From Aptenodytes patagonicus (lineage: Eukaryota > Chordata > Aves > Sphenisciformes > Spheniscidae): 64,000 nt of DNA. The DNA lies in NCBI RefSeq assembly GCF_965638725.1, contig NC_134974.1:2254143-2318142 (forward strand), written 5' to 3'. Positions 49,754 to 63,214 of this stretch are shown in pieces. Each line of letters opens with the position of its first letter. Positions within the stretch are counted from its first letter, which is position 1. The notes under the pieces are model-generated. The model saw nothing but the letters and a program-made list of their open reading frames with translations. It searched no databases and was not told the origin of the DNA. A program made the translations under genes and the position numbers.

Positions 49754-49900
49754 GCCGCGCATGCGCAGCCGCTCCACGTGCGTCCGGGGCCGCCGCGGCT
49801 ACGCAACGTTCGAAAGGGGCGGGGCGTGCGCGCCCAGCGCCGCGCTGATTTGCTCGCGGCGGAGCCAGTCAGAGGGGAGGGGACGGAGGAGGCGGGGCGA
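49754..49900 (-). promoter_or_regulatory. POLR3GL: POLR3GL promoter and non-coding first exon
   Basis: A strong minus-strand donor (GCGGC then GTGAGTACC, exon end at 49754) marks a non-coding first exon spliced to the ATG exon. It contains a perfect NRF1 palindrome GCGCATGCGC (49757-49766) and an E-box CACGTG (49775-49780) in a CpG island. ANKRD34A is transcribed away from it on the plus strand, so a shared bidirectional promoter is plausible. The transcription start is not defined. Confidence 0.6.
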
Positions 49901-49974
49901 GGGGCGGGGCGGAGGGAAGGAAGGAATGAATGAATGGGGCTGGGGCGGGAATGAATGGGGCGGGCGATCGGTAA

Positions 49975-50030
49975 CGGGGGGGAGCGGGGCCGGGAGCGGG
50001 GCCGGGAGCGGGGCCGGGGCCGGGAAGAGG
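49975..50030. repeat. GGGGCCGGGAGC short tandem repeats
   Basis: Three to four units of GGGGCCGGGAGC in the CpG island between POLR3GL and ANKRD34A. Confidence 0.8.
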
Positions 50031-50079
50031 ATGAGCGGGAAGGGAAACGGGGGGTGCGGAGGCTCCCTGCCCCATGGCC

Positions 50080-50665
50080 CCCGCCCCATGGCCCCCCAGC
50101 CCCTCTGCCCTGGGACATCTCAGGCCCCCGGCACTGTGGCCTGGCTGACCCACAGCCCCCCACCGCCCGCGGTCCCCTGCCCGCCTGCCCCGTGGTCCGC
50201 TGGGCTGTGGACCCCCGCCCCACCGCCCCGTGGCCCGCGACCTCGCTCTGGTGTGAGCCCCAACCCCACCGCCTTGTGACCCCCAGCCCCGCTGCCCCGT
50301 GGCCCCCAGCCCCACCGCCTTGTGACCCCCAGCCCCGATGTGTTGGGACCCCCAGCCCTGCTGCCCCGTGGCCCCCAGCTCCCCTGCGTTGTGACCCCCA
50401 GCCCCACTGTCCCATGGCCCCCAGCCCCGCTGCCTTGTGACCCCCCCCCAGCCCCGCTGCACTGTGACCCCCAGCCCTGCTGCGTTATGACCCCCAGCCC
50501 CGCCGTGCTGGGACCCCCCAGCCCCGCTGCCCCACGGCCCCTCCAATCTCCGACGCCCCATGGCCCCCAGCCTCACTCTGTTGGGACCCCCAGCCCTGCT
50601 GCCCCACGACCCCCAGCCTCGCCGCCCTGTGACCCCCCAGCCCCACCGCGCCGGGCCCCATGGCG
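50080..50665. repeat. Minisatellite between POLR3GL and ANKRD34A
   Basis: About 20 degenerate units with core CCCCCAGCCCCGCTGCC and GTGACCCCCAGCC, lengths about 24-33 bases, C-rich on the plus strand. Long open frames in it are artefacts. Confidence 0.8.
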
Positions 50666-50669
50666 GCTC

Positions 50670-51225
50670 TCTCCCTCGCACCCCCGCGCAGGCTGCTCGG
50701 CGCAGCGGGTTCCTTGCTGGCTGCGCCGCCGGGTGATTCATCCCGCTCCAGCCCTCCCCGCGCCAGCAGCTGCCAAAAATAGCGATGCAGGGGGGGGAAA
50801 AACCCTCCAAATAACCTCCCCTGCCTTCCCCCCCCGCTACGCCGGCGGCGGGCCGGGATGGCGGCCACCGGGCAACGTCCTTGGCACCTCCATCCCTGGG
50901 GCATCTGGGACCGGGACCCGTCACCAGGGGATACCACGCTCCGGTTACCATGGTAACAGAGGAAGGAATGGAGGGATGGGGGAGAGAGGGGCTGGGGTGG
51001 GGGGTCCCCTCTCTGGGGTGTCCCCCTTACCCGGGGGGGGGGGACGGTGCAGCCCCGAGCGCCAGGCCCAGGATCGGTGGCAGCCGGCGTCTTGCTTGGG
51101 GGGGGGGGGGGCAGCCGGGCGGGTGAACTGGGGGGGAATGGGAGGGTTGGTGGCTTCTCCCCCATTTTCCTGGCTGGTCGGAGAGCTGAGGAGCAGGATG
51201 AGCTGCGGTCACCATGGGAACCGTG
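50670..51225. other. Upstream region of ANKRD34A
   Basis: GC-rich non-repetitive sequence with short poly-G runs and a GGTTACCATGGTAACAG palindrome at 50943-50959 (an RFX/X-box-like GTTACCATGGTAAC). A 5' non-coding exon of ANKRD34A may lie here but has no clear donor. Confidence 0.4.
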
Positions 51226-51227
51226 CA

Positions 51228-51520
51228 GGCAGGGATGCAGGAGGGGATGGGGGGTACGGGCAGGGGGTGCAGGAGGGGGTGGGGGTACAGGCAGGGGTGC
51301 AGGAGGGGGTGGGGGGTACGGGCAGGGGGTGCAGGAGGGGGATACGGGCAGGGGGTACAGGCAGGGGGATGAGGAGGATGAGGAGGGGGTGCAGGAGGGG
51401 GATCTGGGGGAGCACGGGAGGGGATAGAGGCGGGGGGGCGGATGGGGTACGGGGGTACAGGCAGGGGATGCAGGAAGGGGAATGGGGATGCAGGAGGGGG
51501 TAACAGCCAGCGGGACAGGG
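51228..51520. repeat. Minisatellite upstream of ANKRD34A
   Basis: About 11 units of 21-30 bases with core GGGGTACGGGCAGGGGGTG and GCAGGAGGGGG, just upstream of the ANKRD34A coding exon, probably within its 5' intron. Confidence 0.85.
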
Positions 51521-51865
51521 GTTTGGAAGGGGGACACGGGCAGGGGACCATGCAGGCAGGTGGGCACAGCACAGAGGCAGAGAGGCCCGGGGGGAGCCGG
51601 TACCACGGGCTGCACCGCGACGGCTGGTGGCATCTGCGGGAACCGACCCCTCGTGGGACCCAGCTGGGGAAACTGAGGCAGGGAGCTGGGACCGCCCCAT
51701 CCCGGGGGGTTCGGGGAGGGCTTCAACGTGCGCCGTGTCCCGTTGCAGTGAGCGGGCGACGCTGCCGGACCAGCACACCCATCTGCCGTCCCCGCTGCCG
51801 TAAGCGCCGCGATGCCCAGCCCCGTCCGCCGCCCTCCCGGTGCTGCCGGGCCTCCCGGTTTAACC

Positions 51866-53173
51866 ATGTTACCGGCGGACGGTTCGGCGTTGCTGCGAGC
51901 CGTGGCGCAGGGCAAATTTCGTCTCACTCGGCTCTTGTTGGAAGGGGGAGCCTACATCAACGAGGGCAACGCCGCCGGGCAGACGCCGTTGATGGCCGCG
52001 TGTCGGGCCGGCTACGCCGACCCGCTGGAGCAGCCCCGTATGGTGCGGTACCTCCTGGAAAACGGCGCCGATCCCAACATCCCCGATAAGATGGGCAAGA
52101 CGGCGTTGATGCACGCCTGCGCCGAACGCGCCGGCCCGGCGGTAGCCGCCGTTTTGTTGGCTCACGGTGCCGATCCCAGCGCCCGCGATTACGCCGGAGC
52201 CTCCGCTTTGGTTTACGCCATTAACCGGGGGGACCGGGAGACGCTGCAGGTGCTGTTGGATGCCTGCAAAGCCCGAGGGAAGGAGGTGATCATCATCACC
52301 ACCGACACCTCGCCCTCGGGTACCAAAACCACCCGGCAATACCTAAACTCGCCCCCTTCGCCGGGGCTGGAGGAGAAACGCTCGCCGTCGCTTTGCATGT
52401 CGCCCTCCGACATCGAGGTGCGGACGGCGGCTTCGCCGGCCGGCAGCGAGAAGGAAGAGGAGAGGGACGTCTTCTGCTTCCCCCCGCCACCGCCGGCACC
52501 GGTCACCGCCGTACCGGAGCCGTCCCGCGCCCGGGGGCGGCCGCTGAAGCGTCTCAATTCGGAGCCCTGGGGGTTGGTGGCCCCGGGGATGGAGGGGACG
52601 CGGGGACCCCCCGAGCGTTTGGTGACGGGGATGGAGGGGCTGAGCCTGGGCGGGCGCCCGCGGCGGCACAGCGTGGAGGGCCGGGAGGCGGCAGGGCTGC
52701 CGGGGGCTGCCTGGGCCGAGCGGGTGCCCCCCGCTTGCCCGCAGCCGCTGGCACGCCGGAACACGGCCCCCGAAACGGCGCGGGTCAAACCGCCCCGCCG
52801 GGAACCCCCCGAAATGGAGGGGCGCCCCTGGGCCGGCTCACCGCCTCCGTCGCCGGGGCGAGGCCGGCGCTGTGCCGCGTCGGCCATGCCGCTGCCAGCC
52901 GCCGAGTCCCCCCCGGGCACCCGCCGGCGCCCGCCCGGTTTGCTGGAGCGTCGCGGCTCCGGCACCCTCTTGCTGGAGCCCTTGGCCCCGGGGAGGGCCG
53001 GCTTCTTGCCCCCCCTGCACCCCGGCCCGCACCCCCCCGGCCCCCGCGGCCCCCCGGCCCCCGGCTCGCCCAAGGGGCGCCGCAAGCTGCTGCGCCGGCA
53101 CTCCATGCAGACGGAGGAGATGCGGCAGTTGGCCAACTTCCAGAGCAGCGCGGCCCCGGAGCCGGGCAGTTAG
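51866..53173 (+). CDS. ANKRD34A: Ankyrin repeat domain-containing protein 34A
   Basis: A single coding exon of 435 codons (human about 496). The start at 51866 (MLPADGSALLRAVAQGKF) aligns with the human start; an in-frame ATG at 51812 would add 18 residues. The acceptor CCGTTGCAG ending at 51748 implies a spliced 5' UTR exon upstream. Ankyrin repeats span about residues 5-140 (LLLEGGAYINEGNAAGQTPL, YLLENGADPNIPDKMGKTAL, LLAHGADPSARDYAG). Then come the family signatures EVIIITTDTSPSGTK and RQYLNSPPSPG, a phospho-motif region with LKRLNSEPWGLVAP, ARRNTAPE and GLLERRGSGTLLLE, and the C-terminal LLRRHSMQTEEMRQL. Molecular role is poorly known; expression in mammals is mainly neural. No frame breaks. 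The linker is shorter and Pro/Gly/Arg-rich, as in other GC-rich bird genes. Confidence 0.94.
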   Translation: MLPADGSALLRAVAQGKFRLTRLLLEGGAYINEGNAAGQTPLMAACRAGYADPLEQPRMVRYLLENGADPNIPDKMGKTALMHACAERAGPAVAAVLLAHGADPSARDYAGASALVYAINRGDRETLQVLLDACKARGKEVIIITTDTSPSGTKTTRQYLNSPPSPGLEEKRSPSLCMSPSDIEVRTAASPAGSEKEEERDVFCFPPPPPAPVTAVPEPSRARGRPLKRLNSEPWGLVAPGMEGTRGPPERLVTGMEGLSLGGRPRRHSVEGREAAGLPGAAWAERVPPACPQPLARRNTAPETARVKPPRREPPEMEGRPWAGSPPPSPGRGRRCAASAMPLPAAESPPGTRRRPPGLLERRGSGTLLLEPLAPGRAGFLPPLHPGPHPPGPRGPPAPGSPKGRRKLLRRHSMQTEEMRQLANFQSSAAPEPGS

Positions 53174-53820
53174 GGACACCCTCCACGCCCCCCCCCCCCC
53201 CCCCCCCCCGCCCCCAGCCGTGTCCTCCCCAAACCCGGAGCGGCGCCCGGATGCCTGGGTCCCGCTCCCGGCGTCCTTGAGGACATCCCCCCCCCCCTCC
53301 CCGGTGAAGGGACCACCCCGGGTGGCTGCTCTGTCCCTGCCCGGCTGCTCTCGTGCCAGAGTGGGGCCTCCTCGTGCAGGCGGTGGCAACGTTCACTCTG
53401 AACCCTACTGATGACTGTGGGCACATGATAATGCTTCCATTGCTGCTGTCGGCAGAAACTTTGCACGACCCCAAATCCTTTCAGGAGCCAGCGTGTCGTC
53501 CCCCCCCGCTCCGTCTCCCCTGCATCTTCCTCCTGCTCCCTCCTCATCCTCCCAGCAGAGCTTTTCCCTACGGACTTTGGCAGCAGCCGCCAACTGCCCG
53601 ACCTGCCCCACGTTTGGGGGTGCCCATGTCCCCGCCGGTGCCAGGCGCTGCCGGGGGCTGGGTGCTGTGAGCAATAACAGCCGCCGGACCCCCGTGTCCC
53701 CCGACGGTCCCTCCCCAGGGGGGTTCTCCCCCCGTTTTGGGGCGCGGGGTCCCAGCGAGGGGGTGCCAGGGTGGGAGGAGGCGGGGGGGGGGGGGGGCAC
53801 ACTCTGTCGGCGTCCGGGTG

Positions 53821-53826
53821 AATAAA
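53821..53826 (+). terminator. ANKRD34A: Polyadenylation signal AATAAA, ANKRD34A
   Basis: AATAAA about 650 bases after the stop codon. The interval 53174-53820 is read as 3' UTR. Confidence 0.7.
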
Positions 53827-53899
53827 GGCCCCAGCACGGCTCAGCCCGTCTCCGAGTGTCGGGGGGCCTGGGGGGGGGCTGCTCGCCCTAGGCACGGGC

Positions 53900-54220
53900 A
53901 GGGCAGGGGCCAGCACAGCTGGGCACAGCTGGGTGCACGAGGACTGGCACAGCTGGGTGCCAGCACAGCTGGGTGCCAGGGTGCATGAGAATAGGCACAT
54001 CTGGGTGCTGGCACATCTGGGCGCCGGGGTGCATGAGGATTGGCACATCTGGACGCCAGCACATCTGTGTGCCAGCACATCTGGGTGCCAAGGTGCACAA
54101 GGATTGGCACATCTGGACGCCAGCACATCTGGGCACCAGGGTGCAACAAGGACTGGCACATCTGGGTGCCAGGGTGCATGAGGATTGGCACATCTGGGTG
54201 CCAGCACATCTGGGCGAGGG
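53900..54220. repeat. Minisatellite, GGCACATCTGGGTGCCAGCA unit
   Basis: About ten units of 17-36 bases mixing GGCACATCTGGGTGCCAGCA with GGTGCATGAGGATT, just past the ANKRD34A polyA signal. Confidence 0.85.
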
Positions 54221-54224
54221 GACC

Positions 54225-54620
54225 CTGATGAGTCCTGCTGGCAGAGTGGGGGGGGTCCCGAGCCGCAGTGTGGCCATGGGAGGGGGCGGCCCGGCCGCCA
54301 CAGGGCACCACGCTGTCCCCCCATGGGGACACAGCGGGGGGGGTCCCAGCGGGTGGGCACAGGCTCAGCCCTGGTGCCGGTGCCGGTGGGGGGCCCCGTC
54401 TCCAGGGGAGAGGTGAGGGTGCTGGCAGGGACCCCCACGGGGTGGGGGGCACCGCAGCCCCCGCAGCGCTGTGCCGGGGGGTGCGGGGAGCCCGTGGCCT
54501 GCCGGCGAGGCCGAGGCCGGCCCTGTGCCGCAGCGGGAGGTTGGGCTGTGCCGGGCGCTGGCGGCACCGGCTGCGGCAAGCGCGGCTGGGCAGCACTGCA
54601 GAGCGGTACCGCACCGGAGG
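54225..54620. other. Spacer between two minisatellites
   Basis: GC-rich unique sequence with no recognised gene. Confidence 0.4.
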
Positions 54621-54624
54621 GGCT

Positions 54625-56090
54625 GCTGGGGCTGGGGGACACCGCTGGGGCTGGGGACACCGCCGTGGGGCACTGCTGGGGCTGGGGACACTGCCAGGGC
54701 TGGGGACACTGCCATGGGGCACTGCTGGGGCTGGGGACACTGCCGTGGGGCACTGCTGCTGCTTGGGGACACTGCTGGGGCTGGGGACACTGTTGTGGCA
54801 CTACTGGGGCTGGGGACACTGCCAGGGCTGGGGACACTGCCGTGGGGCACTGCTGGGGCTGGGGACACTGCCGTGGGGCACTGCTGGGGATGGGGACACT
54901 GCCGTGGGGCACTGCTGCTGCTTGGGGACACTGCTGGGGCTGGGGACACTGTTGTGGCACTACTGGGGCTGGGGACACTGCCAGGGCAGGGGACACTGCC
55001 GTGGGGCACTGCTGGGGCTGGGGACACTGCCGTGGGGCACTGCTGGGGATGGGGACCCTGCTGGGGCTGGGGACACTGCCGTGGGGCACTGCTGCTGCTT
55101 GGGGACACTGCCGGGGCTGGGGGACACTGCTGTGGGGCACTGCTGGGGATGGGGACACTGCCAGGGCTGGGGACACTGCTATGGGACACTGCTGGGGCTG
55201 GAGACACTGCCGTGGGGCACTGCTGGGGCTGTGGGACACTGCTATGGGACACTGCTGGGGCTGGGGACACTGCCGTGGGGCACTGCTGGGGCTGGGGACA
55301 CTACTGGGGCTGGGGACACTGTGTGGGGCACTGCTGGGGCTGGGGACACTGCCGTGGGACACTGCTGGGGCTGGGGGACACTGCTGGGGCTGGGGGACAC
55401 TGCCAGGGCTGGGGACACTGCGTGGGGCACTGCTGGGGCTGGGGACACTGCCATGGGACACTGCTGGGGCTGGGGGACACTGCCAGGGCTGGGGACACTG
55501 TGTGGGGCACTGCTGGGGCTGGGGGACACTGTTGGGGGACGCTGCTGGGGCTCAGGACACTGCTGTGGGGCACTACTACTGACTGGGGACACCGCTGGGG
55601 CTGGGGGACACTGCCGTGGGGCACTGGTGGGGCTGGGGACAGTGGCATGGGGCAGTGCCGAGGCTGGGACGCCGCCACAGGGCACTGCTGGGGCTGGGGA
55701 CACTGCCAGGGCTGGGGACACTACTGTGGGGCACTGGTGGGGCTGGGGGCACTGGTGGGGCTGGGGACACTGCCAGGGCTGGGGACGCTGCCGTGGGGCA
55801 CTGCTGGGACTGGGGACACTGCCGTGGGGCACTGCTGCTGCTTCGGGACACTGCCAGGGCTGGGGACACTGCTATGGGACACCGCTGGGGCTGGAGGACA
55901 CTGTTGGGGGACACTGCCAGGGCTGGGGACACTGTTGGGGGACACTGCTGGGGCTCAGGACACTGCCATGGGGCACTGCTGCTGCTTGGGGACGCCACCG
56001 GGGCTGGGGACACTGTTGGGGGACGCTGCCAGGGCTGGGGACGCTGCCGTGGGGCACTGCTGCTGCTGCTGCTAGGGGACACCGCTGGGG
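54625..56090. repeat. Large minisatellite, about 31-bp unit
   Basis: Roughly 1.45 kb of tandem units, each joining GCTGGGGCTGGGGACACT with GCCGTGGGGCACT or GCCAGGG variants. Higher-order blocks, such as a TGCTGCTGCTTGG variant, recur at 54755, 54910, 55090, 55840 and 55980. It separates ANKRD34A from GNRHR2 and yields very long artefact frames on both strands. Confidence 0.92.
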
Positions 56091-56094
56091 ACGG

Positions 56095-56829
56095 CGGCCC
56101 TGGGACGGAGGACGCTGTCACAGGGCACGGCTGGGGACGGGGGGCAGCACCCATGGGACAGCCAGGCCCCCCCCCCCCCCCCCCCAAAGCTCTTCCTCAC
56201 CCTCCGCCGCCGAGAGCTCAGCCCAGCTAAGAACACCCCGAGGAGGGGACAGCCAGGGGGGGCCCAGGGGGCCGGGCACAAGGACGTGGCACCGCCACGG
56301 ACGCGAGGACCCCCCCGCCGTCCCCTTCCCCGCGGCCTCGGTGACAAAAGGGATTTTCTAACCCCCGCAGGGTTATTCCCCGGGAGAGGAGGAGGAGGAG
56401 GAGGAGGAAGGACAGCCCAGGCTGGCCAGGGGACACCGAGAGGGGGGGTGATGCCGGGGGACACGGGTGACCAGCCTCGTCCTGCTGGGTCCTGGGGGTG
56501 AGCTGCACCCCCCAGGTGCTCCCAGAGCCGGGGGGTCCTCGGGGAAGGGGGGGGACACGACGCACACGGACGAGGCCACTGTCCCCAGCCTGGGGCCGGG
56601 CTCCTTTATGCACCGCGCCCCGGCCTCGGAAACGAGAGGGGACCCGGGCCGGCGCCATCGCCCTGGGTCCCCCCCAGGCTGAGACCCGACCAAACTCGGG
56701 GCAGAGGAGCAGGACCCTGCCGGGAGAATCGGGGCAAACCCGAAAGATGCTCAGCGTCACCACGTCCTGCCGCGGGGACGAGCCCGAGCGGGTCCCCGGG
56801 CTCCCAGCCCCGCAGCGGCCACCGTCGGC
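56095..56829. other. GNRHR2 upstream region / 5' UTR
   Basis: GC-rich flank with a poly-C run (56167-56185) and a GAGGAG run (56387-56411). No TATA box or clear first exon is identified before the GNRHR2 start codon. Confidence 0.4.
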
Positions 56830-58376
56830 ATGAATGTCACCGGGACGGCGGGGAACCGGAGCCGCGCCGGCGAGGAGCCCGTCCTGCTGCCCACCTTCTC
56901 CACCGCGGCCAAGGTGCGGGTGGCCCTGACGTGCCTCCTCTTCCTCTCCTCGGCTTGCTGCAACGGCGCCGTGCTCTGGTCGGCCGCCCGGGCGTGGCGT
57001 CGGCAGCGGCGCCCGCCTCGCGTCCGCATCCTGATGGCCAACCTGGCGGCGGCCGATCTGCTGGTGACGGTGGTGGTGATGCCGTTGGACGCCGCCTGGA
57101 ACGTCACCGTGCAGTGGTACGGGGGGGACGCGGCGTGCCGGGCGCTCATGTTCCTCAAGCTGGCCGCCATGTACGCCTCGGCCTTCGTCACCGTCGTCAT
57201 CGCGTTGGACCGTCACGCCGCCATCGTCAACCCCTTGGCGGTGGGCTGCGCCGAGAGGAGGAACAAGGCGATGCTGTGCGCGGCGTGGGCGCTCAGCGCC
57301 GTGCTGGCCCTGCCGCAGGTGGGCGAACCCCAGCCCCGGGGTGGGGCGGGGAGACCTCGGAGGGGACGCCACCGCCTGGGGTGGGACGATGACGGTGACG
57401 GCGGGGTGGGGTGGGGGCGAGGAAGGCCGCCGACGGTCCCGCGGCCCCTTGCAGGCGTTCGTCTTCCGCACGGTGAGCCGGTCGCGGCCCCGCCGCTTCG
57501 TGCAGTGCGCGACGGTGGGCAGCTTCGGGGCGCACTGGCAGGAGACGCTCTACAACATGTTCACCTTCGCCTGCCTCTTCCTCCTGCCCCTGCTCGTCAT
57601 GGTGCTCTGCTACGGCCGCATCCTCGCCGCCATCTCGGGCAGGATGAAGGACGCCGGGGGTGAGAGCACGGGCCGGGGCCGCGCCGCTCCTCCACCCTTT
57701 CCTCCCATCACCGCTCGGTTCTTCTCTTCCTTTTTCACCTCCCGACGCTCCTGCTGGGGTCCAGCGCCCCGCTCGGGTCCCCGCTCCCCAGCTCGTTAAC
57801 CCAGCGCTCTTAATTAACCCCCGGGCACGGCGCTCCTCCTCCTCTCCTTCCGACCTCTCGCTCCGTTTCCACCCCGCAGCCTCCTCCCAGGAGATCCAGC
57901 TCCGTCGCTCCTGCAACAACATCCCCCGGGCCAGGATGCGCACGCTCAAGATGTCCATCGTCATCGTCCTGACCTTCATCGTCTGCTGGACGCCCTACTA
58001 CCTCCTGGGCCTCTGGTACTGGTTCTCCCCCGAGATGCTGACCCGGGAGAAGGTGCCGCCGTCTCTCAGCCACATCCTCTTCCTCTTCGGCCTCTTCAAC
58101 ACGTGCCTGGATCCGCTCATCTACGGGCTCTTCACGGCGCATTTCCGCAGGGAGACGTGGGGGGCTCGCCGCTGCAGCCGCCGCCGGCACGAGCAGGAGG
58201 TCGCCTCCGCCCTCACCGGTTCCTTCCGCGTCTCCGCCACGGCCGTGCCGGCCGGGAGAGCAGGCGACAGTCCGGGGGGATCGGGAAAGCACGAGCTGGA
58301 GGTGACGGCGGGGGCAGCTCCGCCGGGAGGGAGGTGCGAGCTGTGCCGGAAGAGGACGGTGGAGAGCTTCATGTGA
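56830..58376 (+). CDS. GNRHR2: Gonadotropin-releasing hormone receptor type 2, GPCR
   Basis: Three exons, 56830-57318, 57455-57659 and 57880-58376 (phases 0 and 1), give 396 residues, the usual three-exon GnRH receptor layout. It is a Gq-coupled seven-helix receptor for GnRH. Seen: N-glycosylation sites near the N-terminus, TM1 with CCNGAVL, TM2 NLAAADLLVTVVVMPLD, the TM3 end ALDRHAAIVNPLAV (DRH in place of DRY), TM6 CWTPYYLLGLWYW, and TM7 NTCLDPLIYGLF. Asp sits at both the TM2 and TM7 key positions, as in non-mammalian GnRH receptors; mammalian type I has Asn/Asp. A C-terminal tail of about 75 residues is present, which mammalian type I lacks. Position next to RBM8A, tail to tail as in human, supports GNRHR2. 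The human gene is disrupted; this copy has no break. Confidence 0.94.
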
Positions 58377-58469
58377 CGGGGAGACCCGCGGCAGAGCAAG
58401 GGGAACCCCCCAAAAGTGGGTTGTCGGGGGGAGACACAAGGGCTCCGTGCCACCACAAAGCCGCTCAAC

Positions 58470-58475
58470 AATAAA
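58470..58475 (+). terminator. GNRHR2: Polyadenylation signal AATAAA, GNRHR2
   Basis: AATAAA 94 bases after the stop codon implies a very short 3' UTR. Confidence 0.75.
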
Positions 58476-58479
58476 CTCA

Positions 58480-59503
58480 AGATTATTTTCTCAGCAGGAG
58501 CCCGTCTTTGGGCCAGGGGATGGTTTAACCGGAGCCGGCGCCGTGGCATCACCAGCGCATTTCCGCGCCGGGCAGGGTCTAACGGGCACCGGCAACGTGC
58601 AAGGAGCCGTAAGCCAGAAGCAAGGCGCCCCGCGTCAGGCAGAGAGCGAAACCTGGGGCAGAAATTCCTTTACAGGGTGCCGCCGGCGCTCCTTGGGGCG
58701 GGGGGGAAGAAAAAATACCCCATTTAAAATGTGCCCCTTCACCCGCGCCGGGGGCACGGGGAGAATTCACCACCGCCACGGAGAAAGCCCGCCGATCTGG
58801 TGGAGAACAGCGCACGGCTAAGTGAAGCCGTCTCTTCCAAACACTATTTTAAGGGAAAAAAAAAAAAAAAAAAAAGGCTTTTTCAACTAACAAGTTGTTT
58901 TACTGCCAGCCCCCGAGATCAACAGCCGTGACAGCGACATCGACCGATTTTAGGCAAATCTGAAGTTAGAAAGGGACCGGGGCTCGGTTACAGCTTCTCA
59001 GAATGTTTAATTAAGGACAAATAGCAAGAGGACGATTTTAGTCAAAATCAGAGTTATTTAAAAGGCCGAGTTCACTTTCAAACGTAAAGTCAACAGAATA
59101 AACCCCCTCGGGAGAATTAAGGAACATTTGCCTGGGGTCTAGAAAACACCTTCTCTCCAGAAGAAGAGCGGCCAAAGCGCCAGGTCGCTGGCAGGCGTAA
59201 TAAATCGCTTAAAAATGTCGCGGTTCGAGACGTAACCGGGCTCCGGGGCTGCGTTCACCACAAACGCGAGTGAAAACGACCCCCGGAAACCTCAGGCGTT
59301 GCTTCTTCACTCAAGTTTTCTCGTTTGAAGAACGAGAAAAATCTTGGAAGCAGCAAATCCGCCCAAGCGATGAACTGTTTTGCTCCTCCAGCTGTTCCTC
59401 AAACGCCCCGTCCCCAACGTACAAACCCCCCCCTCCCCGCCCCGCTTCCCCTCCCAGTTCCCCCGGTTTGGACTCGGAACGCACGGGTAGAAACGAGGCT
59501 CCA
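58480..59503 (-). other. RBM8A: RBM8A 3' UTR and spacer to GNRHR2
   Basis: The minus-strand 3' UTR of RBM8A runs down from 59503. A minus-strand ATTAAA at 59006-59011 is a candidate polyA signal, leaving about 0.5 kb to the GNRHR2 polyA site. The two genes converge here. A poly-A run lies at 58857-58875. Confidence 0.5.
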
Positions 59504-62759
<3,256 letters not shown>

Positions 62760-62766
<7 letters not shown>

Positions 62767-63016
62767 CTTGCCGCTCTCGCCGCCGCCGCCGCCGCGCTGC
62801 ACGCCGGGAAACGCGCCGGCAGCACCGCCGCGCCGCGCGCCGCCATCTTGGGGAGGGTGCGTGGCGGAAGGGCCCGCGCCGCCATCTTGGGGAGGTCGAC
62901 GCCTCTCGTCCCGCCCGCACCGCCATCTTGGGGAGGGTATGTGGCGGAAGGGCCCGCGTCGCCATCTTGGGGAGGTCGACGCCTCTCGTCCCGTCCGCAC
63001 CGCCATGCTGGGAAGG
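62760..63016 (-). promoter_or_regulatory. RBM8A: RBM8A promoter with YY1-site array and 80-bp duplication
   Basis: Minus-strand YY1-type words (CAAGATGGCG, seen on plus as CGCCATCTTG) occur at 62762 (overlapping the RBM8A ATG), 62841, 62880, 62921 and 62960, with a degenerate sixth at 63001. Bases 62841-62920 and 62921-63000 are an 80-bp tandem duplication with only four differences, all C/T or G/A. Each unit also carries an ETS/GABPA-like GCGGAAG. YY1 sites around the start codon are typical of housekeeping promoters. The number of copies here is unusual. Confidence 0.75.
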
Positions 63017-63210
63017 TTGGGCTCTCCCCCCCAAACTGGGGCCGTACCGGGGACCCCTGTCACCCCCCGGGGGTGGCGGGGCGGAGGGGGGGGGGGGGGT
63101 GACACCGGCCTGGCTGCTCCCGGGGTACAAGCCCCTGCACAGGGACGATTCGAAGGAGAGGCCGGGGACATGATCTGCCCCTTCTGGCCCAGAAGAAGAG
63201 AGAAGCCACC
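63017..63210. other. Spacer between RBM8A promoter and the next gene
   Basis: About 200 bases of GC-rich sequence with a poly-G run at 63088-63100. Nothing else recognised. Confidence 0.4.
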
Positions 63211-63214
63211 ACGG

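Noticed and set aside
53170-55461. 763-codon open frame on the minus strand
   Set aside because: It is the translation of the 31-base minisatellite plus antisense 3' UTR of ANKRD34A. Repeats of SPAPAV/PQPQQC without domains show an artefact.
54268-56361. 697- and 534-codon plus-strand frames
   Set aside because: Same minisatellite read in other frames (GLGTLPWGTAGAGDTA repeats).
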